From contig VWZL01000728.1 of NCBI GenBank assembly GCA_013396915.1, positions 868,001-932,000 of the forward strand: 64,000 nucleotides of DNA, given 5' to 3'. This DNA is from Stercorarius parasiticus (lineage: Eukaryota; Chordata; Aves; Charadriiformes; Stercorariidae). The position numbers and the translations under genes were made by a program. The notes beneath the pieces were generated by a model. The model made no database searches, was not told the origin of the DNA, and worked only from the letters and a program-made list of their open reading frames with translations. Below, piece by piece: positions 11,583 through 23,155 of this stretch. Every line of letters starts with the position of its first letter. Position 1 is the first letter of the stretch.

Positions 11583-13993
11583 AGAGAATACACTTCAGAT
11601 TCAATAAAGGCAACTCTTACAATGGTTTGGGAGTTTGAAAACCAGCGAGGATTGGAGGGGCTGAACACACAACCTTCCCAAGAAAAGCTGCGAAACTGCA
11701 TTCCCCGCAACGCTGCCTCGTGAGACCACAGAGCAAATGTAACTACTAAGGAAGCGTCACATGCAGTTAAGACTAAAATCAAAGCCTGAAAGGCACAGCT
11801 GGTTCCTGAGTTGTTTTCTTGGGGTGCTTTTGACACAGCATTGCAGAGGAAACTTCAAAGTGTTTCAAGAGGCTATTCTGAGGCCTCCACATCATGTTAT
11901 CCCAACGGAGCTAAGAACAAACTAGAAGCAGGGACATCAGGGGCAGAAGTGGGCACGTACCAGATTTTCTAAGACATTCTGTTACTTGAATGCTTTAGCT
12001 GAAAAAGAATGGAAAAGTAAGGAAAAATGGACATATTTTCCAAAATTGAATTCTGACAGGACAAAAAAAACAAAAAAGAAAAAACCCTCATTGACTCAAG
12101 CTGAGACATTTGATTCTTATTTCTACTTTGTAGTTGAAGAAGCTTAGCTTGTTTTTGTCAACACTAAAAAATAACCGTGGCTTTTCTGTGCCACAGTAAT
12201 TTTGCATTAAAATATTGATGGTTTTCATTTTAAAAGCTGAATTCAATTGAAAATTGGAGATATCACATTCAATGTACTATTTCAAAACAGAAATAAACAT
12301 TTTCTTCCCCTGAACTGAGGGAAATCTAGAATTGCCACCCCATAGAAAATGCCCACTCTTCAACTTTCAAGATAAAAAACAATGTACTCAGGGGAAAAGA
12401 AATAAAACTGAAAAAAGTTCCAAGCGATATTGATTCAGAAACAGTAAAATCTTACACTTAGGCATTCTTTAATCAAAATAAAGTAAGCAACCTTGTAGTG
12501 CCAAATTAAACTGTTTCTGTTCTTCAAACTAATCTCTCCAAAATTAATTTTAAGTCAGCTCAATGCTGGACTGCATTTTTCTTCGGGGTCATACCGCTCA
12601 CTTCAGGGAATACAACTCAGATGTGAAATTTCCCCCTGTCTCCTATGGGCCAGGCTCCACCCAGCCACACTGCGCTTCCCAGGACGCCCCAGGGGCAGGT
12701 GTCCCTCGGGGCACCAAGCAGCTCAGCTGGTTGAGAATGAAAAAAGGGAGGACCAGCCTGCAGGACAGAGTGGGGAAATAGGCCAGGCTGAATTACAACT
12801 CCCTTAAGGCAATACAAACCCTCTGGAAAATGCAATTTCAAGCTCAGCTTACACAAAACTAAATGACCTGAAAAATTCAATAAACTGTTTTGGTTTTCTC
12901 GCCAGAAGTGGGGATGGAGAAAGGATAATCATAAAAAATATTTTTTCTTTGGAAACAAGTGATGTTCCAGTCCTGCAAGAAATTCCTTATGCACTTCATT
13001 TTACACACATGCCTCTCTCCAGTCTGTGTTTTTGTTTTGCAGAAACTACACTGTCTGCTGAATACAGTGCTATAAGGCTTGCATGACAAAAATGCCAACC
13101 CCTGTCAATTACTTATCTTCAATGGCTTATACTGCAATACAGATTAAGAGTCTTTGACCCTGAGAAATCCTGCCATCACCCTGTATAGTACACTGAACCA
13201 CTAAATCCAGATTTAATATGATGGACCGCTTCTCTAAAATAATACCAGAAAGTCCCCAAGACTGACCAATCCAGCAGCTATGAGTCTTGACACAACTTGA
13301 CTGGCAGGAAAGCAAAACAAATATAACCAGAAATGGTACCCAGGTTTCATTCCATATTGGAAACACATCCCTGAAGGGATCCCTATTGTTCAATTATTAG
13401 GAATCTCTGAGCCCATAAATCACAAAAGTTCTCAGAAGCTCCTCAGAGTATTTGGTGGCATAACAATCTTTCATGCCCATAAAATTTTACTATGAAGGGA
13501 AACTACTTTAGTTCATTAAAACCTCCTCCAGACCTTGCCAATTCTAAACTGGCAAAGTGCTTTGCATATACCCCACAGAGGAATATATAACTCTGTTTCC
13601 CACAAATTAGAGTGTAAAAGCATTTCTTCAGCAGGTTGACAGTGAACTTCAGAACAACCGAAAAGCGCCACATCAAAGGCAGTCATGTTCCTGTACCAGG
13701 CGACACTCATATTAGAGACAGGAAAGAGAAGAGCACAGCAACCTGAGAGAATAGGTGATCATTTCAGGTAGACATCTGAAAGGCCAGCACTGATCCACTT
13801 CATGAGATTCATCTCCTCTCTAAGTGATACTGCTGTATCAGCACAGAGATTAACACAGCTCATCAGTAGCCCTGTCCACATATTTACTGAGTGTAATTAA
13901 TGATGAGCAAAGGGATGAGCACTGGGCAGTGCACAGCACAACACAGAGATTATGGACAGATTCACACGTGAAAAATGAGAGCTCTCCACTCAC
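11583..13993. other. non-coding stretch, AT-rich with one GC-rich patch
   Basis: Bases 11990-12540 are AT-rich with an A-rich tract at 12061-12084. Bases 12590-12790 form a short GC-richer patch with several CpGs. Its open frames (plus 12563-12781, minus 12617-12880) lack convincing splice signals. No repeat family is recognised with confidence. Confidence 0.5.
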
Positions 13994-14098
13994 TTGCTCT
14001 GGCATGCTGGGATCTTCGTTTCCTGCCCGCAGACTTATTTCCACGATCTTTGTAACCTTTCCTCCACTGCATACCAGCCGCACAAAGGCAATTTTCAT
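13994..14098 (-). CDS. candidate coding exon (105 nt) of an unidentified minus-strand gene
   Basis: Read on the minus strand, 'ggaaaggcag' is followed by 105 nt that are open from end to end, then a consensus donor CAA|GTGAGTGG. The peptide begins MKIAFVRLVC and ends NEDPSMPEQ. The segment keeps four CpGs (GTGCGG, ATCGTG, CTGCGG, AACGAA), which is striking in this CpG-depleted region, and about a third of its codons start with G. It exits on a codon boundary, matching an in-phase start at GAC of 10884-10944. The acceptor is weak: only a moderate pyrimidine stretch (gcttttgctcttatatgg) lies upstream, and AG four bases earlier is an alternative (start at 14102). I do not recognise the protein; alternating hydrophobic residues suggest beta strands. 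Confidence 0.42.
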
Positions 14099-14313
14099 CT
14101 GCCTTTCCCCAGTCCATATAAGAGCAAAAGCACCCAACAAGTAAATTTAAAATGGGAACAACCACAGGCTACTGGGAGCCAGTATCTGTAAATTGCTCAC
14201 AGCTGAAGGCAAATTGGCTTAAAATGCTCTGGAACCTAAAAGCCAGCAGCATGGCTTTATGGAGGTCCCTATCTGTTTCTTTCTTCTAGGTTTCTGGATT
14301 TTGGTTTTTATAA

Positions 14314-14340
14314 GGGGGGGTGGGGTGGAGTGGGGGTGGT
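14314..14340 (+). other. potential G-quadruplex sequence
   Basis: GGGGGGG-T-GGGG-TGGAGT-GGGGG-TGG on the plus strand gives at least three clear G-tracts, and a fourth if the seven-G run is split. No gene start lies close by. Confidence 0.5.
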
Positions 14341-15390
14341 TAAGACACAAAATTAATAATTAAAGATTAACTGATTTACAAACTCACAGAGTTATTCAGG
14401 GTGACAAATTTGCTAAGTAAGGTGGTCTTTCATATAATCTCTGCACTCAAAGCTAATTCAGGCAAAAGCCACCAATATCAGCCTAGTTTTCCCCACATAA
14501 CCACTCAGAAGATGGGAAGAGGATGGTTTACACACTCAATATACATTTTTGCTTAAATGTGTGGTGGGTGGACCACCCACCCAGACGCTCGTTCTCTCCC
14601 ACCGTAGGGGAATGGGGAAGAAAACCAAAAAAGCAAGAGTGAGAAAAACTTGTAATTCCAGACAAAGACAGTTTAATAAGTGAAGAGAAAAAAAAGAAGA
14701 AAAAAACAACCAACCAAAAAACAAGCAACGCAAAGGTATTCACTGACTGCCTCTCACAGCAGACCAATGCAGAGCCAGTCTCTGAACAATGTCTACTTTG
14801 GAAAGATTACTCCATGGTTATTATTGCTGAGGATGAGCTGATATGGGATCTCTTTGGCTAATTCGGGTCCGCTGTCTCAGCTATGCCCCATCCCAGACTC
14901 TTGACTGCTGCCACCCTATTCCCAGGGCAGGCAGAGCGAGAAACAGAAAACCTGACACTGTGCAGCACTGTTCAACTATACCTAAAATATTGGTGTTATC
15001 AACACTGGTTTAGCCAAAAATTCAAAACACAGCATGACACGGACTACTCTGAAGAAAATTAACTTCATTCCAGTACCAGTTTCTTTTCTAGATCAAGGTA
15101 CAGTGGTTCTCAAAAACAATCACTGCATAACCCTGGTCCCACCAAAATCACTTCACACACACATTCCCCCCCCCTCAAAAAAAATATATGCATGCATGTG
15201 CGTGATCACACTACACAACATCACCACCCTCATTTACCCTGGAGGTCTAAGTGCAGTTGCTAATACCCAAGAGTGCTGTCTTCAGGTGAGAAGCATATAG
15301 CATTATTACAAAGCTCCCAGGTGAGGAATTTAAATTCTACAGGTGTTAACAAACTCTGCAAGCATCACCACTGGAAACAAGGCAAGTAAT

Positions 15391-15452
15391 GTCATCTTTG
15401 TTTCACTGATGAGGAACGAGAGGCAGAGAGGGATTAAGTGTTTCTCTACGTG
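15391..15452 (+). repeat. MIR-like SINE remnant
   Basis: The order 'tttcactgatgaggaacgag' then 'aggcagagagggattaagtg' matches the MIR core theme (tttacagatgaggaaactgaggcacagagaggttaagt) with scattered substitutions. The following 'ggttcgattca' at about 15497 resembles a polymerase III B box but has no matching A box, so a tRNA is not called. Confidence 0.5.
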
Positions 15453-15922
15453 GCAACACTCAGGAAGAAGAATCCATATTAAGTTTTAAGAGTTTGGTTC
15501 GATTCACTTTGCAAATACATCAGAAAAATTTAAAGACTACTGTATTCTGAGAACAGTCTCCATCCAGGAATTTAACATAGCTAAAGTAATCCACTTCAAC
15601 GCATTCAGTTAATTTAAGCCAAGAAGCATCACGTGGAAAATAAAGCCACAATCCAAGTTCACACAGAGTAACAGAACTATTAGCAAAAATAGGAATGCAT
15701 ACACCCTAAATACCGATCTACCTTCTTTTCCCTGCCTGGTGAGCACAGCTGAAGAAAACATATCTCTAGATACTAGCAGTTAAGGAATAGCACATCCTAA
15801 GACACAAGAAGAAAACAACAGAGGTACTAATAACAAACACAGGCCAAATCCTGCCCTCTGGAAATCAGAACAACACTTTTGCAGGAGTAAAGTGATGCCA
15901 ACTTAAGCAGCAGCAAAGGACT

Positions 15923-15946
15923 TCTTTTTTTTTTTCTTTTTTTTTT
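15923..15946 (+). repeat. T-rich (T/C) tract
   Basis: Two T-runs of ten or more bases are separated by a single C. This is low-complexity sequence with no assigned role. Confidence 0.85.
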
Positions 15947-18448
15947 AATCTCTAGAGAGATAAACACGAACTGTGGGTGGCTTCAGGCAGTGCAGGCAAG
16001 AGAGCCCTCTGAAATTGAAAGACACAAGTACCAAGATCACACACAAAAGAAAAACATGTTCCAGTGAACTTGTGATCTGTGAATGGCTGAGACTGTCAAA
16101 TTTATCCTCAGAACAAGAACCAGTAACTAAAACAAAGATATTCTCCTTTAATCCTCCTTTGCCTATGTTGCTTTTCACATTCCGATATGAAAACTGCCGC
16201 GGTATGCTCTTTCTGTCCCCTGTTCTCCTCCCTTTCAATGTAAATCAGGCAGCAGAATAAGCAGGAGCCAGAGCCCCAGACGTCTTCCCAAGGATTCCCC
16301 TGGGATGCTGGAGACAGATCACATTATCTTCACAAAAGAGCCCTCGGGATGTAAACAGCAGTTTGAAATTCCCACTTACAGGGCTTGCAGTGAATGAACA
16401 GAATCTGAGGAGGGGAAAGAACCCACAACCACTACAGCACTTTGCAGAAGAGCCAGCTCTGGAAAACCCAGCTCCGGAAAACCCAGCTCCCTCCTCCCAC
16501 ACAACTACCAGCAGGAGCAGGGCAGGATTCCTGTATGTCGGCTCTCCGCATTAGGAACTCAAGGGCAAGCCCAGCCTGTCAGAGAAAAAAAACACCCATT
16601 GGCATCAACATTGAGACAGACACCACTTCCAGCATCATGCGTTTACCTTTCTGGGCTCGCACAAATGTAGAAAGGATTTTTAATTTAACCTGACAGGTTC
16701 TCTCAGGCTTTTGGTTTCAAACATTTCGGTGCAGGGACTGTCATTTAGGATATGTTCAGAGGTGCCTTGCACATAGAAGTCCATGCCATGGGTTGTGAAT
16801 GCAGCTCAGTATCACCACCACCAAAGCAATGACTAACACCTCCAGGACTCAGGAGAGGAATGTGACTATGTTTTACAATAATATGGGAAAAGATGTCAGA
16901 TTCTCCTCCCCCAAAACCACAGATCCCAATTATCACCCAAATGAGGGGTATTCATAGCCGCTAGCTATATAGCATCTGCCAGTCAGCCACATTGCTCTGC
17001 CATCTCCACTACACATTAAAAATTGGACACTCTCTCTCACATAACTTTTTTTTCCAAGGAAATAGAAAAAAAAATATTGGTAAATCCTGCCTAAGTTTAA
17101 GCAAATGCACCCCCTGCATACCTACATGCTTATCTTTAGCGCACAAAACCACAAAAATTACAACCACATTCTTAACATCACCTTCCTAAAGAAATAAAAG
17201 AAATGCCTCCAGCATGGTTATCAGCCCTTAGAGAGCAGCTGGATTCTGTTCCTGAGATTACAGTACAGCCCTAAACATAACTACCATATCAGATCATAAA
17301 GCCTTTGTCCTCTTTGTAGCAGGGGAAAAAACCCAACCCACCACCACATAAAAGTTAAGTCTTACTAGAGTTATTAGCCACACAGCATCAGGTGAGAGTG
17401 CTTGGGAAAGGCATGGTGAATTAGTCACCTTTTTAAGGACAGCAATAAAACACAGAAGACATTTCAGTAGAATTCCAGACCATCAAAAATAAACACNCAG
17501 AGAAGTCAGAGACAGGAAAGACCCCCCCCCAGGTTACCTGACCCATACCCCTGACAAGGCACAGTTGTGCTCCACAGAATCTTTCCCAGCTCCTCAGGAT
17601 GGTCTTGCTGCACATAAACACACATTCCCACCAGAAAAGATATCTAGATTGCTTAAAATAACAGAAGCCTGAGCTTTATCTCTGTGTGACTCAGTTAAAC
17701 ATAAATACGATCTCTCCTGGCAGGTAGTGATATGATTTAAGGGTCCCCTATCATACATTATAAGAGGTGATAGCAAAGAACTCATAATTTATTTTTATTG
17801 ATTCAGCAACCCATGCTGGATCATATCTCCCAATTCTTCCGCTTTGCTAAGAAGCCTCCACCAAAGCCTTGGGAAATTTAATTTTATCTTTTTTTCCCTT
17901 CTCTGTCTTCCTTTTAAAGCTGCTTTGTGCACATCTCTACCTAAGTTCAAGAAGGAAATGAAAGAAAGGCCCCAGTTACTTTGCTGGCTCTGTTCTTGTT
18001 CCAATTATCTTCTGATACCATCTGCGAACCAGCAGATTTTGTGTAGCAATTTAACTCTGTGGAGTCACATACCTGCTGAATTTAAAGCTGCTGATATGGG
18101 AACCTAAAAAGAAGGAATGACTTGAACTCCAAGTATACCTGTGGGTATAATACCAACACAGGACAGTTCTCAATTAAAAATAAATAAATAAATTAGGTTG
18201 ACGGAAGGTAAGACAGAGCAGCCCTTTGAGATGTATAAACTGCCAGGATAGGTGACGGTTTTCCTTGAGGACTGAAAGCAAGACTGACTGGTTCCACAAA
18301 GGAAACTAAACTATGTGGGGAATTTGGTGTCTAAGCCTTTTCTGAAAGGAAGAGAGAAAAAAGCACCATAAAACTGATTTTTCAAGAAAATTCAGGCTGC
18401 TATTATTCTTCCACTTCAGACTCCAGGTTCTACTCAGGAACTCTCACT

Positions 18449-18480
18449 CCTCTCTCACACACACACTCTCTCTCTCCCCC
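18449..18480 (+). repeat. compound CT/CA microsatellite
   Basis: Short (CT)n, (CA)n and again (CT)n blocks occur in succession, followed by C5. This is a typical small vertebrate microsatellite. Confidence 0.8.
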
Positions 18481-18596
18481 TCAATATGTACATATACGTG
18501 TATAAATATTATTGAGCTTCCTGAGATTCCAATTAGCAACTCAAATAATAGGCGTTGAACAGAGCACGGGCAAGAGACTCACTCTCTCCCCAGGTA

Positions 18597-18652
18597 CAGG
18601 AGATGGACTAGATAACCTGTTGAAGTCCTTTCCAGCCCCAGGTCTACGACCC
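18597..18652 (+). mobile_element. old CR1 3' fragment
   Basis: The sequence 'ggagatggactagataacct' followed by 'gttgaagtcctttccagcccc' matches the conserved CR1 3' region (gatggactagatgacctcttgaggtcccttccagccct). Only about 55 bp remain and the terminal ATTCTATGAT repeat is worn away, so this is an old copy on the plus strand. Confidence 0.6.
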
Positions 18653-20173
18653 AAAGATTTACTTGTTCATGTGCAAATGCTTTACTGCAAACTCAGGAGA
18701 ACAGCAGCAGGGAATTAGGTGCCATGCCACAGAAACAAACACCTGTTGTGCTCCCCAAAACACAGAGCCTTGCCTTCAACATGTCAACAGATGTGTGCTG
18801 GAGAAGCCACCATTGTCAGCAGTGCAGTCTGGTCACTGGCCTGGCATTTAGAGCAAGGAAGAGTGCCAGAGCCTCCCAACTCTATTGCCAGCTTTGATGC
18901 CAGCTCACCCACCTGCAGGGACATCAATTTGTGATGGCAATATTATTCTGAGACAACATTATTCAATTCTGAACAATATTACTCAGAAAAAACATCCTTC
19001 TCCCTCTAGGGGAGCCAGTCCAAAAGTTGGACTTTCACAGATGTTACCATGAAAGGAAAGGAGGTACCTGTTGGAAGATGAGCCTTTGCACCTACTATTA
19101 ATGGCCAGTTAAAAGACCTTACACTCCTGCCACTCAATCTCTATCATCAACAAATCCAAGTACCTTAGACTTTGGCTTATTCCCTTCCCCAAAACAGCCC
19201 AGGGAAATAAGAACTGGTGCAGTTTGCCAGGTGACAAGTGTAGGCAAAGAGGGAAAAAGGGCAAAGAGTATTAATTGTTCTGTTATGGTAACTGCAGGTA
19301 CCAAAGTTCAACACTTAGATTTTCCCCCCACATCTACTACCTGACTTTGAATGACTGTAACGTCATTAGTATAAACCAATGATTTAATCATAATTCTTTA
19401 AAGACACCTAGGTAGACTATTTATAAATATAATTATATAGTAGGGAAGGTGAAATATGAGAATCATCACAGAAAGAATAAGATAAAAATATAAGGGACAG
19501 TTTAGAATATATGAGTAACTATCACAGGCAACTTGGGTCAGTCAGGCTGAGAAGGACACATAGGATCGGAAAGTGCTGGAGGCAAGAGACAAGCACAAGT
19601 CAGGGCTCTCCACAGACAAAAGGTCAGAAGCAATAGTTTGAGTGCTAACTAGACAATTAACATATCTTATACATTATTATAGATTCAACAAAGATGAAAT
19701 GATCTGATTATCTTATATATTAAGGTAATAAAAATGTGGTCTGTCCAATTGACTGCACTCTTCTGACCTTGAACCTATGTTTATGCAGCAATCCCTATCT
19801 GCAGATGCCCAAACTTACTTTGAAACTTAGTGGCTCAGCTGTGGTAAGGTAAAACTGCCCTAGCAGCTCCTTTTCCTACTAGTATTCCTTTGAACTAATC
19901 TATATTCGTGATTTTAATCATCTTGATTATATTTATTTTCAGTTTTATTCTGTGTTCATCACATGCATATGTTTCATCATCACTACAGTGCCTGAACTCC
20001 TTGTGCCATAGCTACATTGCTTTTTTTTGTTTTTATTATTCTTTGTGTTGCATCATTAAGTAGTTAAGCAAAATTATTTTCATCTGTTGCTGTGAAAGCA
20101 CACTCTCTCTGGACAATTTCCTTTCTTTGTCCCTGTGCAGAGCAACTCCTTGCTCATGCCAAACACCCCTGGA
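18653..20173. other. non-coding stretch, no feature recognised
   Basis: AT-rich unique sequence, particularly 19400-19760 and 19880-20100. No repeat family, RNA gene or splice-bounded open frame stands out. Confidence 0.5.
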
Positions 20174-21297
20174 GCCTTGACATTATCTCCTTTGAAGGGC
20201 CTAACCAAGCAGACTTTCATGAAATCTGGCTCAGTAGGTATTTCCAGAAACTGGTCTGGGAATGAGTCCTCTATGTATATCCACTACATTGAGCCAGCCA
20301 GATGTAACGTCCTCCTCCATCCAAGGGCACTAAAACAACTTCTGTTCTTGGATTTGATGGGTCAACTGTTCAGTGGATGAGGAATTGGTTGGATGGTTGT
20401 ATCCAGAGGGTTAGTGGACAACAGCTCAACATCCAGATGGAGAGTGGTGACAAGTGGTGCCCCTCACGGGTCCGTACTGGGACCAGTACTGTTCAACACC
20501 TTCATCAATGACATCGAGAGTGGGATCAAGTGCACTCTCAGCACATTTGCAGACAACACCAAGTTGACTGGTGTGGTTGACACTGAAACTATTCTATAAT
20601 TCTGTGATTCTTCCTATGGAGTCCAGAGGAATGGGTATGCTAACGGCAAACTGGCCTATGCAAGACACTAGCAACAGCTTCCCTGATATGCAACAGAACG
20701 AGGGATAGAGAATTCTTAAGTTCAAGAATCAGCTTCTCCCTTCTTTATGAGGTATCCAAGCTTGCACACCATCCCCTCCAAAGAGCAGTCCTGAGCACCA
20801 CGGGGCCAGAGCCGTTTAGATTCTGCCTGATAAACCAAAGAACTATATGAGCCAGTTGATGGACAACCACAGTAGGCAGGTGCCAAGGGGTTCAGCTCTG
20901 CCTCCAACTGGCATTTAACTATTTCAGATTGCAGCTACACCAGCAATAATGAACATGATCTGTATCACAATAGCCTCACCCAGAGATAAAGCAGCCTCCT
21001 AGCAACTGGAACAGAAAACGTGAGCAAGGTGCTGTACAGCCTGTCTAACAAAAGGAACACACCATGGTTTCTCCTCCTTCCTGTTCGGCCACATGAAGAC
21101 TAAAACTGTGAATTCAAGGGACTGATGGGATGCCTCCCTTCACGTCAGCTGAAAGAGCAGACCCCTAAGATGCCCTACCATAGGAACCTAACTTAGGGCT
21201 AAGGATTCCTCAAGGCAGTAGGAGGCTACAATAGCTACATTCCATGGACTTAGCCCTGGAATATACACAGGACCTGAGAGGGAGAGTAAAGGCAGAA
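20174..21297 (+). repeat. first copy (A1) of a 1124-bp duplicated block
   Basis: This block recurs at 21662-22785 with a constant offset of 1488 bp and no indels that I can find. I noted only two differences: G at 20436 versus A at 21924, and A at 20707 versus G at 22195. The copy ends exactly at the N at 21298. It contains the CR1 fragment at 20350-20612. Identity this high, together with N bases at the joints, points to unmerged haplotypes rather than an ancient duplication. Confidence 0.95.
20350..20612 (+). mobile_element. CR1 LINE fragment with internal deletion (RT domain joined to 3' tail)
   Basis: On the plus strand the frame at 20393-20599 carries CR1 reverse-transcriptase wording: [19 protein letters not shown] then [20 protein letters not shown]. 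The catalytic FADD-type motif reads FADN here, so the second aspartate is replaced by asparagine and the domain could not be active. A few codons later the sequence jumps directly to the 3' terminal repeat 'attctataattctgtgattc', skipping several hundred bases of ORF2 and 3' UTR. Upstream (20350-20392) the element is recognisable only in broken frames. It is a dead fragment, present a second time at 21838-22100 through the duplication. Confidence 0.85.
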
Positions 21298-21298
21298 N
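21298..21298. other. assembly junction (N) between A1 and B1
   Basis: A single N separates the end of duplicated block A1 from a G-run that starts block B1. The same A sequence continues differently after 22785, so this N marks an artificial joint. Confidence 0.85.
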
Positions 21299-21660
21299 GG
21301 GGGGGGCGCAAATTAAGAAAAAAGCCATTCATCCGTTTTTGAGCTCTGTAAGAAAGAAAAATATATTTTTCCCACTTCAGAAATACCTTGTGCTAATGTC
21401 TACATGGGGAGATGAGAAAAAGCGCAGTTAAAGCTGTCAAAGGCAATTTTTCTTACAGACTTAAGTGTTCCGTTACTTAAAAAAAAAAAAGAAACTGAGA
21501 AAAATAGAGGAACTTGAATTCAAATCTCCTTTAATGCAATATTATGGCTGAGAATTTCAAAGTTGTAAAAGTAGGAAACTCAGAAGTACAGATTCTACAT
21601 TATGCACATGGATTGTATAAAATAAGAGGCAAATCACCACTGCAGAAATCCAAAGCACTA
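21299..21660 (+). repeat. first copy (B1) of a duplicated block of about 350 bp
   Basis: From the G-run and 'cgcaaattaagaaaaaagcc' to 'ccaaagcacta' this block recurs at 23156-23519 (offset 1859 from the first c after the G-run). I see one difference, C at 21495 versus A at 23354. It is bounded on both sides by single Ns (21298 and 21661), as an orphan contig piece would be. Confidence 0.93.
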
Positions 21661-21661
21661 N
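21661..21661. other. assembly junction (N) between B1 and A2
   Basis: A single N lies exactly where block B1 stops and block A2 starts. In its other copy, B continues into unique sequence at 23520, which shows this joint is artificial. Confidence 0.85.
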
Positions 21662-22785
21662 GCCTTGACATTATCTCCTTTGAAGGGCCTAACCAAGCAG
21701 ACTTTCATGAAATCTGGCTCAGTAGGTATTTCCAGAAACTGGTCTGGGAATGAGTCCTCTATGTATATCCACTACATTGAGCCAGCCAGATGTAACGTCC
21801 TCCTCCATCCAAGGGCACTAAAACAACTTCTGTTCTTGGATTTGATGGGTCAACTGTTCAGTGGATGAGGAATTGGTTGGATGGTTGTATCCAGAGGGTT
21901 AGTGGACAACAGCTCAACATCCAAATGGAGAGTGGTGACAAGTGGTGCCCCTCACGGGTCCGTACTGGGACCAGTACTGTTCAACACCTTCATCAATGAC
22001 ATCGAGAGTGGGATCAAGTGCACTCTCAGCACATTTGCAGACAACACCAAGTTGACTGGTGTGGTTGACACTGAAACTATTCTATAATTCTGTGATTCTT
22101 CCTATGGAGTCCAGAGGAATGGGTATGCTAACGGCAAACTGGCCTATGCAAGACACTAGCAACAGCTTCCCTGATATGCAACAGAACGAGGGATGGAGAA
22201 TTCTTAAGTTCAAGAATCAGCTTCTCCCTTCTTTATGAGGTATCCAAGCTTGCACACCATCCCCTCCAAAGAGCAGTCCTGAGCACCACGGGGCCAGAGC
22301 CGTTTAGATTCTGCCTGATAAACCAAAGAACTATATGAGCCAGTTGATGGACAACCACAGTAGGCAGGTGCCAAGGGGTTCAGCTCTGCCTCCAACTGGC
22401 ATTTAACTATTTCAGATTGCAGCTACACCAGCAATAATGAACATGATCTGTATCACAATAGCCTCACCCAGAGATAAAGCAGCCTCCTAGCAACTGGAAC
22501 AGAAAACGTGAGCAAGGTGCTGTACAGCCTGTCTAACAAAAGGAACACACCATGGTTTCTCCTCCTTCCTGTTCGGCCACATGAAGACTAAAACTGTGAA
22601 TTCAAGGGACTGATGGGATGCCTCCCTTCACGTCAGCTGAAAGAGCAGACCCCTAAGATGCCCTACCATAGGAACCTAACTTAGGGCTAAGGATTCCTCA
22701 AGGCAGTAGGAGGCTACAATAGCTACATTCCATGGACTTAGCCCTGGAATATACACAGGACCTGAGAGGGAGAGTAAAGGCAGAA
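21662..22785 (+). repeat. second copy (A2) of the 1124-bp duplicated block
   Basis: Nearly identical to 20174-21297 (two substitutions seen). Unlike A1 it runs on without a break into 22786-23142, which is therefore the likely true continuation of A. It carries the second copy of the CR1 fragment at 21838-22100. Confidence 0.95.
21838..22100 (+). mobile_element. CR1 LINE fragment (duplicate of 20350-20612)
   Basis: Same internally deleted CR1 copy as in the first block, with the same FADN variant and the same jump to the 3' tail. One substitution changes a residue near the start (STSKWR instead of STSRWR). The sharing of every structural scar shows one insertion event copied with the block, not two insertions. 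Confidence 0.85.
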
Positions 22786-23142
22786 GAGGGACCTGAAGCC
22801 CCAATTCAGAGCTCTGGTTTGCCACTCAAGCCAGCCAACGGATCTTCCAAACCAGCCAGTTATCAGTTCTGTGCCTGCCAAGGAAATATAGCTTTGAAGA
22901 AAGACACAGAGTGAACATTTTTCCCCATCTGAGTATTTCCTAAAGACAGGTAAAATACATTTGCTTAAAGTCTGATCCTGTAGGGAGGGGAAAAAAAACA
23001 AAACCTTTTTTAATACCAAAAAAAATGTGCTGTGAAGGACTGGCACCAACTTTGGGGCAGGGGGGTAGCATGAAGGAACATGTCAGGAACCACAATAAAA
23101 TCAGAACTTTTGGTGCTGGCCCATTATTACAATTCGGGGGGG

Positions 23143-23155
23143 NNNNNNNNNNNNN
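23143..23155. other. 13-base N gap inside a poly-G stretch
   Basis: The gap is preceded by seven G (23136-23142) and followed by ten G (23156-23165). A long G homopolymer or G-rich structure probably blocked sequencing, and the surrounding false duplication follows from this. Confidence 0.9.

Larger units (their letters stand above)
14099..18596. other. non-coding stretch with simple repeats
   Basis: No gene is recognised. The stretch holds a G-quadruplex motif at 14314-14340, a C9/A9 stretch near 15166-15184, a MIR remnant at 15391-15452, a T/C tract at 15923-15946, an isolated N at 17497, a C10 run at 17521-17530 and a CT/CA microsatellite at 18449-18480. Very short splice-bounded segments on the minus strand at 16380-16404 (25 nt) and 18073-18103 (31 nt) have good splice signals but are too short to trust. 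Confidence 0.5.

Noticed and set aside
12590..12790. GC-richer patch as a possible CpG island or promoter
   Set aside because: It is only about 200 bp with a handful of CpGs, no TATA or initiator context and no downstream first exon.
15488..15512. tRNA-like B box (ggttcgattca)
   Set aside because: There is no A box at the right distance and no cloverleaf can be drawn from the flanks. It lies just after a MIR-like remnant, whose ancestor was tRNA-derived.
20980..21005. 26-nt minus-strand segment between gttttctgttccag and GTGAGG (also at 22468-22493)
   Set aside because: It is too short to judge, and its frames do not fit its would-be neighbours consistently. It appears twice only because of the false duplication.
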